Positions 45,022 through 58,522 of a stretch of DNA of 64,000 bases are shown piece by piece. Origin of the DNA: Hyalella azteca (Eukaryota > Arthropoda > Malacostraca > Amphipoda > Hyalellidae); assembly GCF_000764305.2 (NCBI RefSeq), contig NW_025947067.1, forward strand, positions 301,012-365,011, written 5' to 3'. The position numbers were made by a program, and so were the translations under genes. Each line of letters starts with the position of its first letter. Positions within the stretch are counted from its first letter, which is position 1. Below the pieces are notes generated by a model that saw nothing but the letters and a program-made list of their open reading frames with translations, was not told the DNA's origin and did not search any database.

Positions 45022-46267
45022 TTTGAAATAAAAATTTCAAAGATTGTAATAGGATGAGCGGAGAGGACTGGAACAAAATCGAAAATAAATTCTCCAGTTT
45101 ATATTACTAAATAGTAATTCGATTAAATATTAAAATATTATATTAAATACTAATTTTTTCTTAATGCTTATTATTATAATTTGAGAGAATTAATGGATTT
45201 CTTCCATATTTTGAAACGAATTTAAAATGTGAGTGACATCTTCTATGCAGAACGTCCGTTTGAAAAATCTTTATTTATTTATTTAAATATATCTTTATTA
45301 TTGTTTACGGATTAGAGATTATGAGGATGACCGGTTTAGAATTCTAAAATTGCAGTAATTATCAAGCTAGGGCATATGCTCATGATGTTTTATTATTATT
45401 ATTATTATTATTAATATTATTACCATTATTATTAATATTATTTATTATCATTACTATCAATGTTTTTTATTATTATTCTTATTTTTAGTAGTATTATTAC
45501 CATATTATTATTCTATCATAGGTTTACGGTGGTCTACAAGTTTTTCTCTAAGTTCATAACCACAATATTTAAAACATGAGCAAAAAGCAAAAATAATTAA
45601 AACATGAGTCTACACATTAACGGTGAACAGCTTTAATTTCAAATATTCACTCAACACAGTTGAATAAAATAATCAATCAATTAGTATCGCATGTAGTATC
45701 TAAGTACATGCTTCGCGTTCAGAAAACAACAAGATTATCACATGCAACAACTATGATCTTATTTCAACAGAAACTCGTAATATTTTAATTTATTATTTTC
45801 TTTTCAAAACCTTCAGAATATTTGGTGTCTCTGGAAGCAGGGGGCCTTTGTTGAGCAAAGACCCCCTAAAGAATTTCATAACCGCGGCCACAGTTGCAAG
45901 AGCCCGCGCACAATATGCATAACTGTTAGGGGAGCAAGGATAAGCGAGCTACAGATGTCTCCTTTAAAGCAATAAAAGTAAAGTGCATGTCAACATACAA
46001 GTTTCCTTTATAATAAAGAGTTTTTGCGAAAGCGGTTTTGTATTTTGCATATGATTTCGTAAAAGTATATGCGTTTTTTATTTCATTTCAGATGCAGACG
46101 CTAAGGCTGACGAGTTGTTAATTTCAATTTAATACAGTGCAAATAAATAAATAAAATGCAATAAAATATATCCAATACAATATGTTTTTTTATAGTCAAC
46201 GATATTGCGTAGTGGGTGCGTTTACACTAGTATCAAATGCTAAATGATATTCAAGTGAGCCTTCTCA
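45022..46267. repeat. Large direct duplication, copy 1 (1246 bp)
   Basis: Starts TTTGAAATAAAAATTTCAAA and is followed immediately by a second copy at 46268. I could find no difference between the copies over the first ~982 bp (45022-46003), including an (ATT)n tract at 45390-45500 where slippage differences would be expected. From about 46004 onward the copies diverge, with substitutions and indels. The unit is non-coding and AT-rich. Confidence 0.93.
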
Positions 46268-47550
46268 TTTGAAATAAAAATTTCAAAGATTGTAATAGGA
46301 TGAGCGGAGAGGACTGGAACAAAATCGAAAATAAATTCTCCAGTTTATATTACTAAATAGTAATTCGATTAAATATTAAAATATTATATTAAATACTAAT
46401 TTTTTCTTAATGCTTATTATTATAATTTGAGAGAATTAATGGATTTCTTCCATATTTTGAAACGAATTTAAAATGTGAGTGACATCTTCTATGCAGAACG
46501 TCCGTTTGAAAAATCTTTATTTATTTATTTAAATATATCTTTATTATTGTTTACGGATTAGAGATTATGAGGATGACCGGTTTAGAATTCTAAAATTGCA
46601 GTAATTATCAAGCTAGGGCATATGCTCATGATGTTTTATTATTATTATTATTATTATTAATATTATTACCATTATTATTAATATTATTTATTATCATTAC
46701 TATCAATGTTTTTTATTATTATTCTTATTTTTAGTAGTATTATTACCATATTATTATTCTATCATAGGTTTACGGTGGTCTACAAGTTTTTCTCTAAGTT
46801 CATAACCACAATATTTAAAACATGAGCAAAAAGCAAAAATAATTAAAACATGAGTCTACACATTAACGGTGAACAGCTTTAATTTCAAATATTCACTCAA
46901 CACAGTTGAATAAAATAATCAATCAATTAGTATCGCATGTAGTATCTAAGTACATGCTTCGCGTTCAGAAAACAACAAGATTATCACATGCAACAACTAT
47001 GATCTTATTTCAACAGAAACTCGTAATATTTTAATTTATTATTTTCTTTTCAAAACCTTCAGAATATTTGGTGTCTCTGGAAGCAGGGGGCCTTTGTTGA
47101 GCAAAGACCCCCTAAAGAATTTCATAACCGCGGCCACAGTTGCAAGAGCCCGCGCACAATATGCATAACTGTTAGGGGAGCAAGGATAAGCGAGCTACAG
47201 ATGTCTCCTTTAAAGCAATAAAAGTAAAGTGCATGTCAACATACAAGTTTTATTTATAATAAAGAGTTTTTGCGAATGTAGTTTTGTATTTTTCATATGA
47301 TTTCTTTAATAGTTTTTGACGAATGCAAATCGTATTTTTTATGATTTCGTAAAAGTATTTGCGTTTTTTAATTCGTTTCAGATGCAGACGCTAAGGCTGA
47401 TGAGTTGTTGATTTCAATTTAATACAGTGCGAATAAATAAATAAAATGCAATAAAATATATCCAATATGTTTTTTATAGTCAACGATATTGCGTAGTGGG
47501 TGCGTTTACACTAGTATCAAATACTAAATTATATTCAAGTGAGTCTTCTC
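46268..47550. repeat. Large direct duplication, copy 2 (~1283 bp)
   Basis: Offset from copy 1 by exactly 1246 bp until 47249. The tail then differs: it carries an extra segment around 47295-47340 (with TTTTTGACGAATGCAAATCG) and scattered substitutions, lacks the ACAATATG extension, and ends GAGTCTTCTC where copy 1 ends GAGCCTTCTC. See the findings for the two readings: a true tandem duplication, or a false one from unmerged haplotypes. Confidence 0.93.
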
Positions 47551-50481
47551 GAATAATTAAATGAATGTCGCGATTTCGATTAATTTTTTTTCTGAAAAAT
47601 TCGTAAAAAATTTCAAATATTTTGAAAAATTTCCAGAAAAACCTTTCAAGCCAAATCGAGAGTTAGAGAACTTATGTTTTACTAAATAAATTTTAAAAAT
47701 TATTTGTTTTAATCGTTTGTTAACAACAAAACATTAATGGATTTATTAGATTTCGATTGCTGAACATATTCTACAATTCACGATTTCTATAGCTCATTAG
47801 GATTGATAAAGGGTAAAAACAGGCGTAGATATACTTGTGTTGTCTGAATGTGATTCTGGAAACACCGTTATATGCAAAAAATAGCTGTATAATTTCATAC
47901 ATTTCTGATTTTCTACAGTTTTAATTGAGATGTGACGAGAAATATTATTGATGTTCGAGCGTAAACAAAAATGTTGTGTTGAGCATCAAATTAATTTCGA
48001 ATAATTATAACATCTTTTCGCTAAGTAACTTAATCAGAAAGATTCTAAAATGAGAACGTTTTATTCATCGAGCAAACTCAGAATTGGATTTAATTTTATT
48101 ATTTAAACATATATCATTCCTTGAAGCATCTAGCAAAGGATAAATGATTTCATTTATGTTATTACAGCATAGTTTTTCATTTCTTCTCTATTCAAATTTT
48201 AATAATGATCTTAAAAGCTGATTATTAAAAATATCCAATTTTTTTTATGAACGAAGCTCACATGTTTTTCAGCCGTCGATTCTGTTGCTTCTCAAAGTAA
48301 GATGTTTAGATCTGGAATGAATACTATCTTGTATCAAATGATGGAAAAAGAGACGTATCGGCAGCCGATGTAGCAAGATTTTTAAGAGAACTTGTGTGCC
48401 GCGTGTCCTGTTTCCTTTCCAATATCCACAGAAATTTTTCACTATGATGAAGTTCTGTAAGATACTTGAAAAGTTCCAGGAAGCAGCAAAGCTCGAAAGA
48501 AAATCTGTAATTGGGGCTACGAAGCGAAAGCTCAAGTCATCCTCTGTCTTCCAACACAAGACACTTGTGAGCCCTCGACGCAAAACACTTTGGGGTCCCT
48601 CTGGTTCTCTGAAGAACACTTCACAACTGTTTGTGCTCAGCGCGTAGATCCCAAGGCACCGACTTGTTTTCGACAGCCGCGTGTTTCTATTTTATCTGCT
48701 TGAAACTTATTCGTAATTCAAACAAAGTTTATCCCGTCTTCCCTCGGTTTGTTTCGATTTAGAATAAAGTATTTCATAAACCACACAGAATTATTTGTGC
48801 AAGTATTTAGGAATCTGCAAAATAGTTATACAACTTCTGGGGGGAAACCAATTTTTCTCCTTTTACGCAATCTGGTCGAAAATGGATGGAATCGCTGTCC
48901 TCCACTTTGAGAAGAAAATGTCTCCTTTTCCTAAGGGAATTTTCATCCGCATGAGATTTTTTTATTGCTGCAGCTGTTGCTATTCGCTGATGGTTGAAGA
49001 TTTTTTTGCATCTGCATAGCAGAACGAGACCGAATTTTGCTTCATCCTGCCTTAAAAGTAAGGAGACCAGCAGCCACGATTGAAACTGTCGCCCATCTGC
49101 TAGCTTATTTTTTTGGGGCAGAGCAGTGAGCAAAATATCCCTGTACATATTTTCCTCTAAGACTAATAAATATTCGGCATGGTTCACACATCGTTAATAT
49201 ATGACGAATTTTAAGGACGGAACGAATAATCATACTTTGAATTTTGTTCATGCTTCTCATGCATATGTTAAAGTTCTCTAACGATGTCATTACGAATGAT
49301 TTTTAGAGCAAATCTTCAGGAATATTGGCATATGAATTGCCGACCGTGGGTCTCATAAAATTCAAAGTTGTTAAGAACTGTTCTTCATTATACTATTCAC
49401 TTGGTGCGTGTATACGTAGATCGTACGCAGTTCAAGTGCACTCGAATCTAGGCGGCGTAGTCTCTACACTCTGAGCAATAAGCGAGACTTTGTCTCTGTG
49501 TGGTTCACTCTCAGCAGGTTCGCCCTTGCCAAAAGGGCGAATCTGTGCTTAGTGAGGAAAGTGTGTCACTGCTAAGACAACATGACCCATTGATTTTTCC
49601 GAGTATACAGTTTTCGAGCAACCTAGTGTGTAAGGTATTTAATCGGCACCTGTTTTAGGTTTGAGTCATGAATATTTAATACATGAATTTAATAATCGGG
49701 ACATATTTCGGCTGGGAATCATGAATATTTACAAAAAATTTTACTTCACGCTTATACGCATTCAAAATTACATATTTTAACTGTTACTTTCATCTCAAAA
49801 TGCAGCACTTATGTTGTATGTTTTTTTTTATATTTGATCAACAAATGCCGATTTTTAAAAGAAGATGATGAATGCATTAAAATATACACGAATGTTCAAG
49901 GAAATAAGCAGAGACAAAAATATATTTTCATCATGATGGCGGTCAGCCATAGAACATTATTAATTTAACGCCTGGAATAATTCTTTCAATATTATGACTT
50001 GTTAATAAAAAGTTTTCTAATATGACTATGAGCTACTAAATTCTGAGGCATCTTCAATATATTGCCCTAAGTTTCATAATTATATAAGGTCACTACTAGT
50101 TATGGGACATTGTCGACATATGTTTCTAAGTTTGAATTTCTTCATTTACTTGTACAATTAAAATTGATCACAAGCAATTGTGAAGCAAGACTAACAAGTT
50201 ACCTTAATTGTATTACGCATTAAATGGTGAAGCAGCATTAGCAAAATGCCTTAATTGCTCAATCAACGCAAGCAATTATGAAGAACCATCAGCATGATGC
50301 ATCAAGTCAACATCAATGAGCACCGCGACATAAGCGATGCTCAAGCACAAACACGGTCATTAATCGTCTTGCCTTGTAGCACATCGCGACCATTTGCAAG
50401 GCTTCAATACCTCACACGGAAGTAAACCGAGTCGTTTAGAGACAAATGCAGACTAACAAACTCCGACTTTGAGAATTACCT
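47551..50481. other. AT-rich DNA with unsupported ORFs
   Basis: ORFs of 116 codons (48269-48619, minus) and 83 codons (48396-48647, plus) are antisense to each other, as are 48807-49187 (126 codons, minus) and 48795-49019 (plus). None has a motif I recognise. A 9-bp hairpin (TTCGCCCTT, loop GCCAA) lies at 49519-49541. A diverged ~64-bp duplication, with GAATCATGAATATTTA.TACA-like cores, lies at about 49636-49735. Confidence 0.4.
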
Positions 50482-50629
50482 GGTGCCATACTTTCAAAAT
50501 TCGCTAAGTGAACGTAAGTACTTACGCTCTATTTTCTTGTCTATGATTGGTGGATTTTGCTTGAAATGCCGTCGATGATTGGCTAATGATCTTTTGATCT
50601 CTTAACTTTTTTTCAAAGTATGGCCCCTG
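50482..50629. mobile_element. MITE-like element B, copy 2
   Basis: Same order as the copy at 3846-3994: CTGGTGCCATACTTTCAAAA, TTCGCTAAGTGAACG, GTAAGTACTTAC, CTATTTTCTTGTCTATGATT, GGTGGATTTTGC, GATCTCTTAAC, TTTTTTTCAAAGTATGGCCCC. The copies differ at roughly one base in ten, and both keep about 20-bp inverted ends. With two copies 46 kb apart in one window, the family is probably numerous in the genome. Confidence 0.75.
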
Positions 50630-53600
50630 CTCTTCTTTGCTTGAGAATCCAAATATTTGGAGTTAGTTATCGAAGAAACCACAAAAAAGCGTTAAAAGTT
50701 TTCGAGAACGCGATTGCTGGAAGGTTGATGAAATAGAGTTGAATGGTTTTGAAAGTGATAAACGTCGTTCATTTAATTTTGAAAAATTTTAAAATATTAC
50801 ATTAATTAATTTGGAGCGTGAACACGCATGTTCTCGTTCATTTCATGAGGTTTGAGCTTCTTTTAGTTGGGTCATATGAAAAATTTGACGAAAAATAAGC
50901 ATTAATCTGCTAATAATTGTTAAAATTATCTGCTAATAATTGTTAAAATTCTGAAGAGTTTTAATATCAATTCACTATATTTACCCACAAAATCTATATT
51001 CGACAATAATAATCCGAAAACGATCAAATAATTCAAAATCGTTGCACCAGCAGATAATTCAGCAGGTACGAAGCTTAGCTACGACGCTACGACTATCAGT
51101 TAAATGGACACCAGATCCACCTAAGGATCAATGAAGCCATTCAGCTCAGAAGAAGAAGTTGCCATAGCCACAAGTCCCGAAGGCTTGTGGCTCACTCCAT
51201 TGTAATGCAGACAAGGAATGTCACCGTCAAGTATGTGTGAGATTGGCATTGTTGCAAGTTAGAGGAAGCTCTTGGGCAAGTTTTGGATGAGGTCGTGAAG
51301 GAAACTGAGTTTCTGAACAAACGTTGCGGTTCTGTTGCAAGATAGTTCCTCATGCTAGTACACCATTTAAGACGTTTTCCCACGGTAATTTGGGCTTCTG
51401 GTTGGTTGCTTACTAGCAATCAATGTAATTCTGCTCCATCATGGATCATTATTGTTCGTTTATTAAATCAGAATGTTTCCTGAAAGTGCATATCACATCG
51501 CTTAGTAAAAGAAAAATACCTTCAAATGCCTTTTGGTTCAATTTTCAAATGAGGGCTGTCTGCTGAATTAAAATTTAGCTTATTGTTTTCTAGACCGATC
51601 ATCAACTTAGGAATTTTAGTAGTTTTTTAACCCATATTTCATCTTACTACGTAGAGAAACTTGAGTTCCTCCGGGTTTCTTCTGCAACGGTCAAGAATAA
51701 GATGGCGACAAAAAAAATCTTTTGTAACCCTGGGCGCACAACATTTTAGACCTCTTACACCTCTTTGATCTCTCATAGCAAAATATATTATGAAATTGTT
51801 GATATCAATTAAATAATTACTTTAACCTACTTTGTTTGCTGTGATTTTGACTAACATGATTCAAAGTAAATGATTTAATGCAAATACTCATCAAAAAAAG
51901 AACTTAAGGATAAATCGAACCTCTGAGCCTTTGGACGGAGACTTTTTCAAGGTTGAGCTTGATGATAATTCTTTCTTTTCAGTGTCTTATTCTCTTTCAC
52001 AAATAAATCATTCATTCTTTATTTATTTAAAATAGTTGTTTATCTCGTATGAGGTTGTTTGCTGCATGTTGATGCTCAAAGCAAGGCACCTCGTGTCGGT
52101 AATATAAATGAAAGTGTCCGTACGTGTGTGGTGAAACCACGTCGCAATTCCGGGGAGACATTTCCGTTTGCACGGAGAAAAAATATCCTTGCTCGAGCTT
52201 TTGCACAGAGAAGTTGTGTCTGACGGTGACCATTTGCAGGTCTATAGAGTCCAGCAGAAGACCCGCTGAGGACTCCAAAAGATTCTGTTGGTCGGAGACC
52301 TCATCGTGGATGTACTCGGTGCAATGATATTGCCAGGAGTGGCTCCTTTCTTGCCAGATGACGCCTACTTTATGGCAAGCTATTATCTACACGTGAGACG
52401 CGCAAGCTTCGCGGATATTGAAGAGCTTGCTTGTCATGTGATGCGTTCGGTTGAAAGCAAGTGTTGTTTCCAGGCATATTATTAATAACATGCGCATAAT
52501 AACATAAGGAAACATCTTCATACGGTGAGGGGAAAAATATTGTTGCCCGTTAAAAATGTTGAATTTGCAGGTCGCATTGAGCCCAATAATATTGCATCGA
52601 TACTACATTACATTGAGTATCGATAATAATGTAAAAAAAACATGAACACTGAAAGAAGCAAGCAATAGTGACTATGTACTGTAATGTAGTGAGTGAGCCA
52701 TTTATGCTTACTTATACTGAATGCAACTAAATATTTTACATTTGTAAAATTTTACTCACAAATGACAATGATAATGGAGCGAAATAAATTTTTATGAATG
52801 TATGCCATTGAGTTGAATTATGCAATGGCTTTGTCTATTAATACGGATGCAAATTATACAAAATACCTTTTACATTTGTCCAAAAGTATATATCAGTTTA
52901 CAGACTATGTCGCCAAAGCACTTCGAAGCCTTGCTAGCTCTCGTTTCTAAGGCAGTTTCTTTTTACCCAAACTTATTTCTCGCCATGAGCCAGTTAGCTA
53001 ATCTATGTTCTTCTAGAAGCCGGACCAAGTCTTTTTCTCATGGTAAAGCGGCCACAGTGTTCTTGAAGCACTAACTTCCATGCTTGCCAGCTGTACCTTA
53101 AGTCAACACCAATTTAGGGAAATAACTGCGCCTTGACTCCATGTATCTCAGTTACTACGATGAACGATGTTGAGCTCCAGACTCTTCTGCAGAGCCGGAA
53201 CGGAGCGACGCAAGATCTTGCCCGCGGTCACTGCCCCCCGAACAAAGAAATAAATCGATGATTTGCAATGGACTGGGTATGATGATAACATAATAAAACT
53301 TTTATTAAGTTCAGCAATATACTGTATGTCAATGGTCATAATTAATGCATATGGACATTGGTTTCCGACTAAATAAATAACTAAAGCCATTTTTAATGGA
53401 TCAATCACTAGACATTCAAAAATCAAAAATAATTGACGTTTCCAACATTCAATGGCATATAGAAAAGACATTGGCTTTCTGTAAGGAACATTGAAGACAT
53501 AATTCTAACGAAGAGCAGCACGTTTAAAAAAAGTTGTAGAAAAAGCTGGAAATAGAAATGCAGAAAAACATGTTTGATGTAAAGAGGTTTTATTTGAGAG

Positions 53601-56094
53601 TAATTAATAAATTAATATAAAAAATTGAAGAAAAAAGCAACTCAGATGAGAATGCCTTAAAACCGAAGGTAATATGGTAGTCTGTCACAGAGACGCGTCA
53701 TAAATTTTTCACTAACAAGTAAATCATTCCAGCTGCAGACGATGAAGGGAAAATTCAACAGAGATAAACTTGTTAAAGAAAACTTAGAACAAAGTTCAAC
53801 GATTATTTGGTTCACAAGTTTGATGACTCAGCATTTACTCAGGCTCGTTAGGACTCGTTGACCTGAGGAACTGTAGCCGACACATGCGATGTGGAGAAAT
53901 ATATAGCCACATAATAATACTAGTTTAACTAGTATTACTAGTTTTACTAGTACAGCTGCACTCGACCTCTATTAAAACAAAAATATTATTAGCTAAATGT
54001 CTTTTTGCAAATAATTAGCTTCATATTACGTGATCTAATAACATTGTCATGCATTGCATCTCGAATATCGTGTTGAAATAATGTGCATTTTTAGCTATAT
54101 AACCTGAGGTCAAAATATTAATTTTTCATACATAATAGGGATCTAATGAAGCCGGATTTCGAAACAAAAAGATCCAATTGCAATAATCATATAGTTTCCT
54201 CATTTCTATTAACGTTTCCGTCCAATTTCTTTCTCAGTAAATTTTTTCAGTTCGTCCATAGAAATCTGTGAGATTTTTGTACGTCCACCGCGAGCCTGCG
54301 ACGGAATCCGCTCATCTCTTTTCGCGCTCCAACAGTTCTCTTCCTCTGTCCTGTGAAGAAAACCGTACTCATATGGACGTCGTTTCCTTAATCTATTTTT
54401 CCGTGCTAATACCTGTTGAAAATTTTTTCACTACTGAAATTTTTTCCTGGATGAAACGAATTACTTTAACGTGATTTAATTAACTTTTAGTTGTGTGTGC
54501 AACTAATGATAATTTTAAAGAATTAGTATTTTACAAGCTCCAATTAAACTAAAATAAAATTCACTCGTCACCGACTATAGTTCATTTTCCCTCACTGTTT
54601 TTATTTACGAGTTACCAGTTACCAGTGCTAATAAAATTTATATCCGGTATTTTCACCATTGTTATTTTTATTTATTCTCTATTTTTCCGATTTTCGCTCT
54701 CCGCAAAGAGAATTTCAGGTCTTCACCTTCCATATTTCCGAGAAGCGTAAATTTCACTTTCCATTTCATAGCGCGGCGACGAAACTAGCGGCTTTCTGTT
54801 TCAAGGCCTGCGCTCTTCTTGGGAGCATCCAATAAACTGCCCATGAGGCGTCCAATAGCCGTCACGAGTGCAGCACGAGATGGACCTCCAAAATCGACTA
54901 GGCACGAAGGCAGGGAAAAAAATGGGCCCGATACAAGAGACTTGGCAGCAACTGCGAGTAAAAGTGCGCGCGACAGCAGACTCGGAAGTGCGGAAAAATA
55001 TTTCAGTAGGAGAAAGTTTTGCATGAACATGCTCAAGATGGCTGGGGACATGCATGAAAATACAGAAAAATGACTTTGTAGATAGAAAAAGAATATTTAA
55101 TGGCATAAATACGTGGAAATTTTGTGAATTTACCAGCGATCCTATGAATATGCAACAAAATATACTGGATGCATCAAATTGGGCACAAAATACGACGGGG
55201 GATCATCATACTACAAAAAAGAATACATATAACAAAAAAAGTATGTACAAAATATTTCTCTTAAATTCTAAAATCAACGAACTTCATGCAGTGAGACGTT
55301 AAAGCGAAAATTCAGCCTAATTTAATATGATACAGGCATCAAAACTTCTGTGCTGTCTCCTCACCCTAATTATACTGGCAGCTGTTCTAGTATAAACACT
55401 GCAATATTTCAAGCACCATCACGCACGCTGAATTTTCTCCTGAATTTTGGTCCGCGGAACTTCCATGTGAAGCTTTATGCTAAGTTCATGTTGACAGGAG
55501 CCTGCAAATATTTGTTAACGACACGCTAGCAAATTATCCCCGGCAAACTCTCGCTCATATTTACGTAAAAATAACAGCAAAGAAAACAAACCCTATGGCA
55601 ACGGCGGAAACTTACGAGCGTCCTCTTGCGTGTCTCTAAAAGTATTGATTGCGGGTCAAATTAAAGCCAAGTTTTAGCTGGAATCAAGTCTTTAGTACAT
55701 TTAAAAGTGTGTTGTAAAGTTAATAAAATGATGCCACAGTAAAAACTCGAGTGCAGTCTTGATTGAATGTAACTTTGTTTTTATGATGCGACATCCGTTG
55801 CGTCAACGTTTGCACGCTAGATTCCCCATTTATTCTGGAAGTGTTTTCCAGACCAGTAAAGTCAAAAGAGAAGTAAATTTGTTTGCATTATAAATCAAGT
55901 TAAATTTTACTTTTCACTGTTTGATTTGGATTTTTTATTCAAATTTCACAAAGACCCATTCGCATTTCAAATTTGCCCTCATGATAGAGGATGGAGCGAA
56001 TAACACAAGGATAATAATAGATATTTTGCAGTAAGTGTCCCAACAGATACGCCATTTCAAGTGTCATTACATCATAACATTTGCGATATCAAGG
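50630..56094. other. AT-rich DNA with small palindromes, no supported gene
   Basis: A 24-bp tandem duplication (GCTAATAATTGTTAAAATT) lies at 50917-50962. A palindrome cluster AATACTAGTTTAACTAGTATT-like occupies 53916-53952. ORFs of up to 107 codons (53148-53471, minus) and overlapping plus and minus frames at 54785-55106 are unrecognised. The 54760-55030 patch is GC-richer and open on both strands, so its frames are not informative. Confidence 0.4.
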
Positions 56095-56396
56095 TGGGTT
56101 CAAGGTGTGACTCAAGAAACTCTCAATAATTAGAAGCATGACTAGAAAAGTTCTTAAAGGTTCAAGGCGTAACGCAAGAAGCAGAGGTTCGAGGCATGAA
56201 TCCAAATGCTTACAAGGATTCAAGGCACGAGTCGTGATGCTTCAATCCAAAGCTCTAGACAATAAAATCCAAAGCTGTAGACGATAAAATCCAAAGCTGT
56301 AGACAATAAAATCCAAAGCTGTAGACAATAAAATCCAAAGCTGTAGACGATAAAATCCAGAGCTGTAGACAATAAAATCCAAAGCTGTAGACGAAT
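56095..56396. repeat. 22-bp minisatellite x 7 with a degenerate lead-in
   Basis: Seven 22-bp units ATCCAAAGCTGTAGACAATA+AA start at 56245, 56267, 56289, 56311, 56333, 56355 and 56377, with CAATA/CGATA variants. Upstream (56095-56244) a looser repeat on GGTTCAAGGC.TGA.TCAAGA leads into it. The frame rotates every unit, giving a false minus-strand ORF (56220-56492) of alternating LDFIVYSFG/LWILLSTA strings. Confidence 0.92.
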
Positions 56397-56618
56397 ATTG
56401 TTCTCTTGATAGAATTTAACCTTAAGATTTACACGCGACCGGCAGGTTTGGTTGCTGCTGGGAAATTGAAATAATTTCTGAATAGTGTGCATGTAAACTA
56501 AATGTAGAAGACAAACAACTTTACAGTAGTTCTAGAATAAATTATCTCGTGTGCATAAAATTTCCCATACCCCGTAATTTTTACAACGCGTCGATAAACA
56601 AATAAATCAAAGCTACAG

Positions 56619-56840
56619 TTTTTCCTCTTCAACTTGATGTTTTACCGATTTGATTCCATGTTTTTTCTCTTTAATTCGATGTTTTTCCTCCTTAATGAGA
56701 TGGTTTTTCTCTTCAATTCGATATTTTTCCTCTTTAATGCGATGGTTTTCCTCTTTAATTCGATGTTTTCCTCTTTAATTCAATTGTTTTTCCTCTTTAA
56801 TGCGATGGTTTTCCTCTTTAATTCGATATTTTCCCACTAT
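56619..56840. repeat. Minisatellite, 21-22-bp unit x ~10
   Basis: Units of TTTTTCCTCTTTAATTCGATG with ATGCGATGG and CAATTG variants. The plus-strand ORF 56634-56858 reads as MVFLFNSIFF-like repeats and is a repeat translation. The pyrimidine-rich strand is plus. This array and the 22-bp array before it are only about 220 bp apart but unrelated in sequence. Confidence 0.92.
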
Positions 56841-56854
56841 AATTCCAATGCAAC

Positions 56855-57124
56855 ATGATTGAAATTGGTCATGAAAACGAGTTTTTCTGTTTGACTTCAC
56901 AAACGAACATGACAATCAAATCATGGGCAGAAGAGCGTTCAATAATCATTTCATATTCTAATGAAGAAATTTCCCGCAAGTTTTTCCGCCCTGGAGAACC
57001 TCATCAAACGATAAAAGACCTCTTAAATGGAGAAGATCTTGTCGGAAAAGTTCGAAGGAGCACTAATGGTTTTTTAATAGCTCCTGGGAAGTCATCTCTC
57101 GCAAGCACCAAAAGTTTCATCTAG
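56855..57124 (+). CDS. Hypothetical ORF, 89 codons, function unknown
   Basis: Begins just after the 21-bp array (the ATG lies in CAACATGATTG). The translation looks more protein-like than its neighbours: MIEIGHENEFF at the start, then IKSWAEERSIIISYSNEEIS, RKFFRPGEPHQTIKDLL, NGEDLVGKV and a Ser-rich end. It is charged and varied, with no low complexity, but I recognise no domain and see no signal peptide. The frame may extend upstream as part of an exon. At this length in AT-rich DNA a chance ORF is quite possible. Confidence 0.17.
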   Translation: MIEIGHENEFFCLTSQTNMTIKSWAEERSIIISYSNEEISRKFFRPGEPHQTIKDLLNGEDLVGKVRRSTNGFLIAPGKSSLASTKSFI

Positions 57125-57293
57125 CGTTCGTCTAATGAACAGATTCAATTTAATTTACCTGCGGCAGAAACAAGTCCTGGCATTTTTTTAGCTTTGGTAC
57201 GGAATTTATGAGAGTTGGCGATATAATTTATTTATTCGTCATTTTATTAAACAGGAAAATAATTTTTTTAACTTTTAAAAAACTGTTGATTAT

Positions 57294-57383
57294 TGAAATT
57301 CCTACCAGAAAGGCGGGATGTTTAGAGTAGTAGTTATTTGAAATTCCTACCAGAAAGGCGGGATGTTTAGAGTAGTAGTTATT
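57294..57383. repeat. Tandem duplication, 45-bp unit x 2, essentially perfect
   Basis: GAAATTCCTACCAGAAAGGC through GGGATGTTTAGAGTAG to TAGTTATT occurs at 57295 and again at 57340 with no difference seen. The lack of divergence suggests a recent slippage event or polymorphic copy number. Confidence 0.95.
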
Positions 57384-58522
57384 ACTAGGATTTAACAATT
57401 CGGCACAAACGAAAAATAATGCTTTGTACAGATTACGACTTTATTGTGATAATACATTAAAAATATCGATTTTTCGTAGTTAAATGCTTTATTTTGAAAT
57501 GGTATATCAAATTGCGTATATATCGAATGAATGCAGATGCTAAACAGCACCAAAATTTGTGTTTATTCAATTTAAATCTAAATACGCTTATGCTCATTTA
57601 TATCAGCAATATTCTGATCAAATCCATGTTCGAAATGAGGCTGTACCGATAAAAAAATGGTGTATAAATGTGACTACATCGATAAAAAAATTGTGTAAAA
57701 AATGTGGCTCATGATATTTGGAACAGAAGTTCTCATTTCATCACGTCAATGTTTTTACTTTAGCCGTTTGTGCAGTTTCCGAGCTTGATTTACTGTTTAT
57801 TTACTTATTTTTTATTTTTCACTTTCGAAAACCATAGAAGAAATATAAAGTCTGACTTTAATCATTAATTGATAATCATCGGGGAATATTAGTATAGAAT
57901 TAATACATAAATATTAGAAATGTTGCAAAGTTTAGTTCGCGGTTATATGTTAACTTAGTGAATTGTTTATAGCTAAATTTTTCGATTCCAAATCCATCAA
58001 TAATGCAATCCATCGCAGTAATCATAGGCTGGACTATGTTAATTTTAACAATATAAGTAAATATCAGGGTTTTGCAGAGTTTTGTGAACGGCTAAATGTT
58101 GACATTCGAAAATTTTTAATAAATGTGACTATTAAAAGTTAATCAATAACGCAAGTCATGTTACCTCCCGTGCTTTTGGACGAAATCCATCCACAAATGA
58201 ATTTTTGTTGTTGCAGGCACAAAAAATGTACCTGATGAAATTGCCTCTTGAAATTTTTCAAAATACCACGACAAAATTTGCACCTGATGAACGGACACAA
58301 ATGTTAATTTCGATTTAATGACACGTTAATTAAAATCGCGTGAAAACAATAAATGTGAATGTAATATTTACCAGTGAATGTAATCCATCAGTGGAATCTA
58401 TAAATATAAGCTTGATAAGCTTGATTGACATACAAATTCATTCAAAAAGTTGGGATAAAACGTATTGATGTGCAAAAAATATTGAATAACATTCCAATAA
58501 CGTATTTATCTCACTTTTTTAC
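57384..58522. other. AT-rich DNA, nothing supported
   Basis: A diverged ~35-bp duplication (CGATAAAAAAAT.GTGTA core) lies at 57645-57710. No ORF of note. Confidence 0.4.

Noticed and set aside
49519..49541. Hairpin TTCGCCCTT/AAGGGCGAA as a terminator
   Set aside because: No T-run follows, no gene precedes it, and intrinsic terminators of this kind are not expected in a eukaryotic context.
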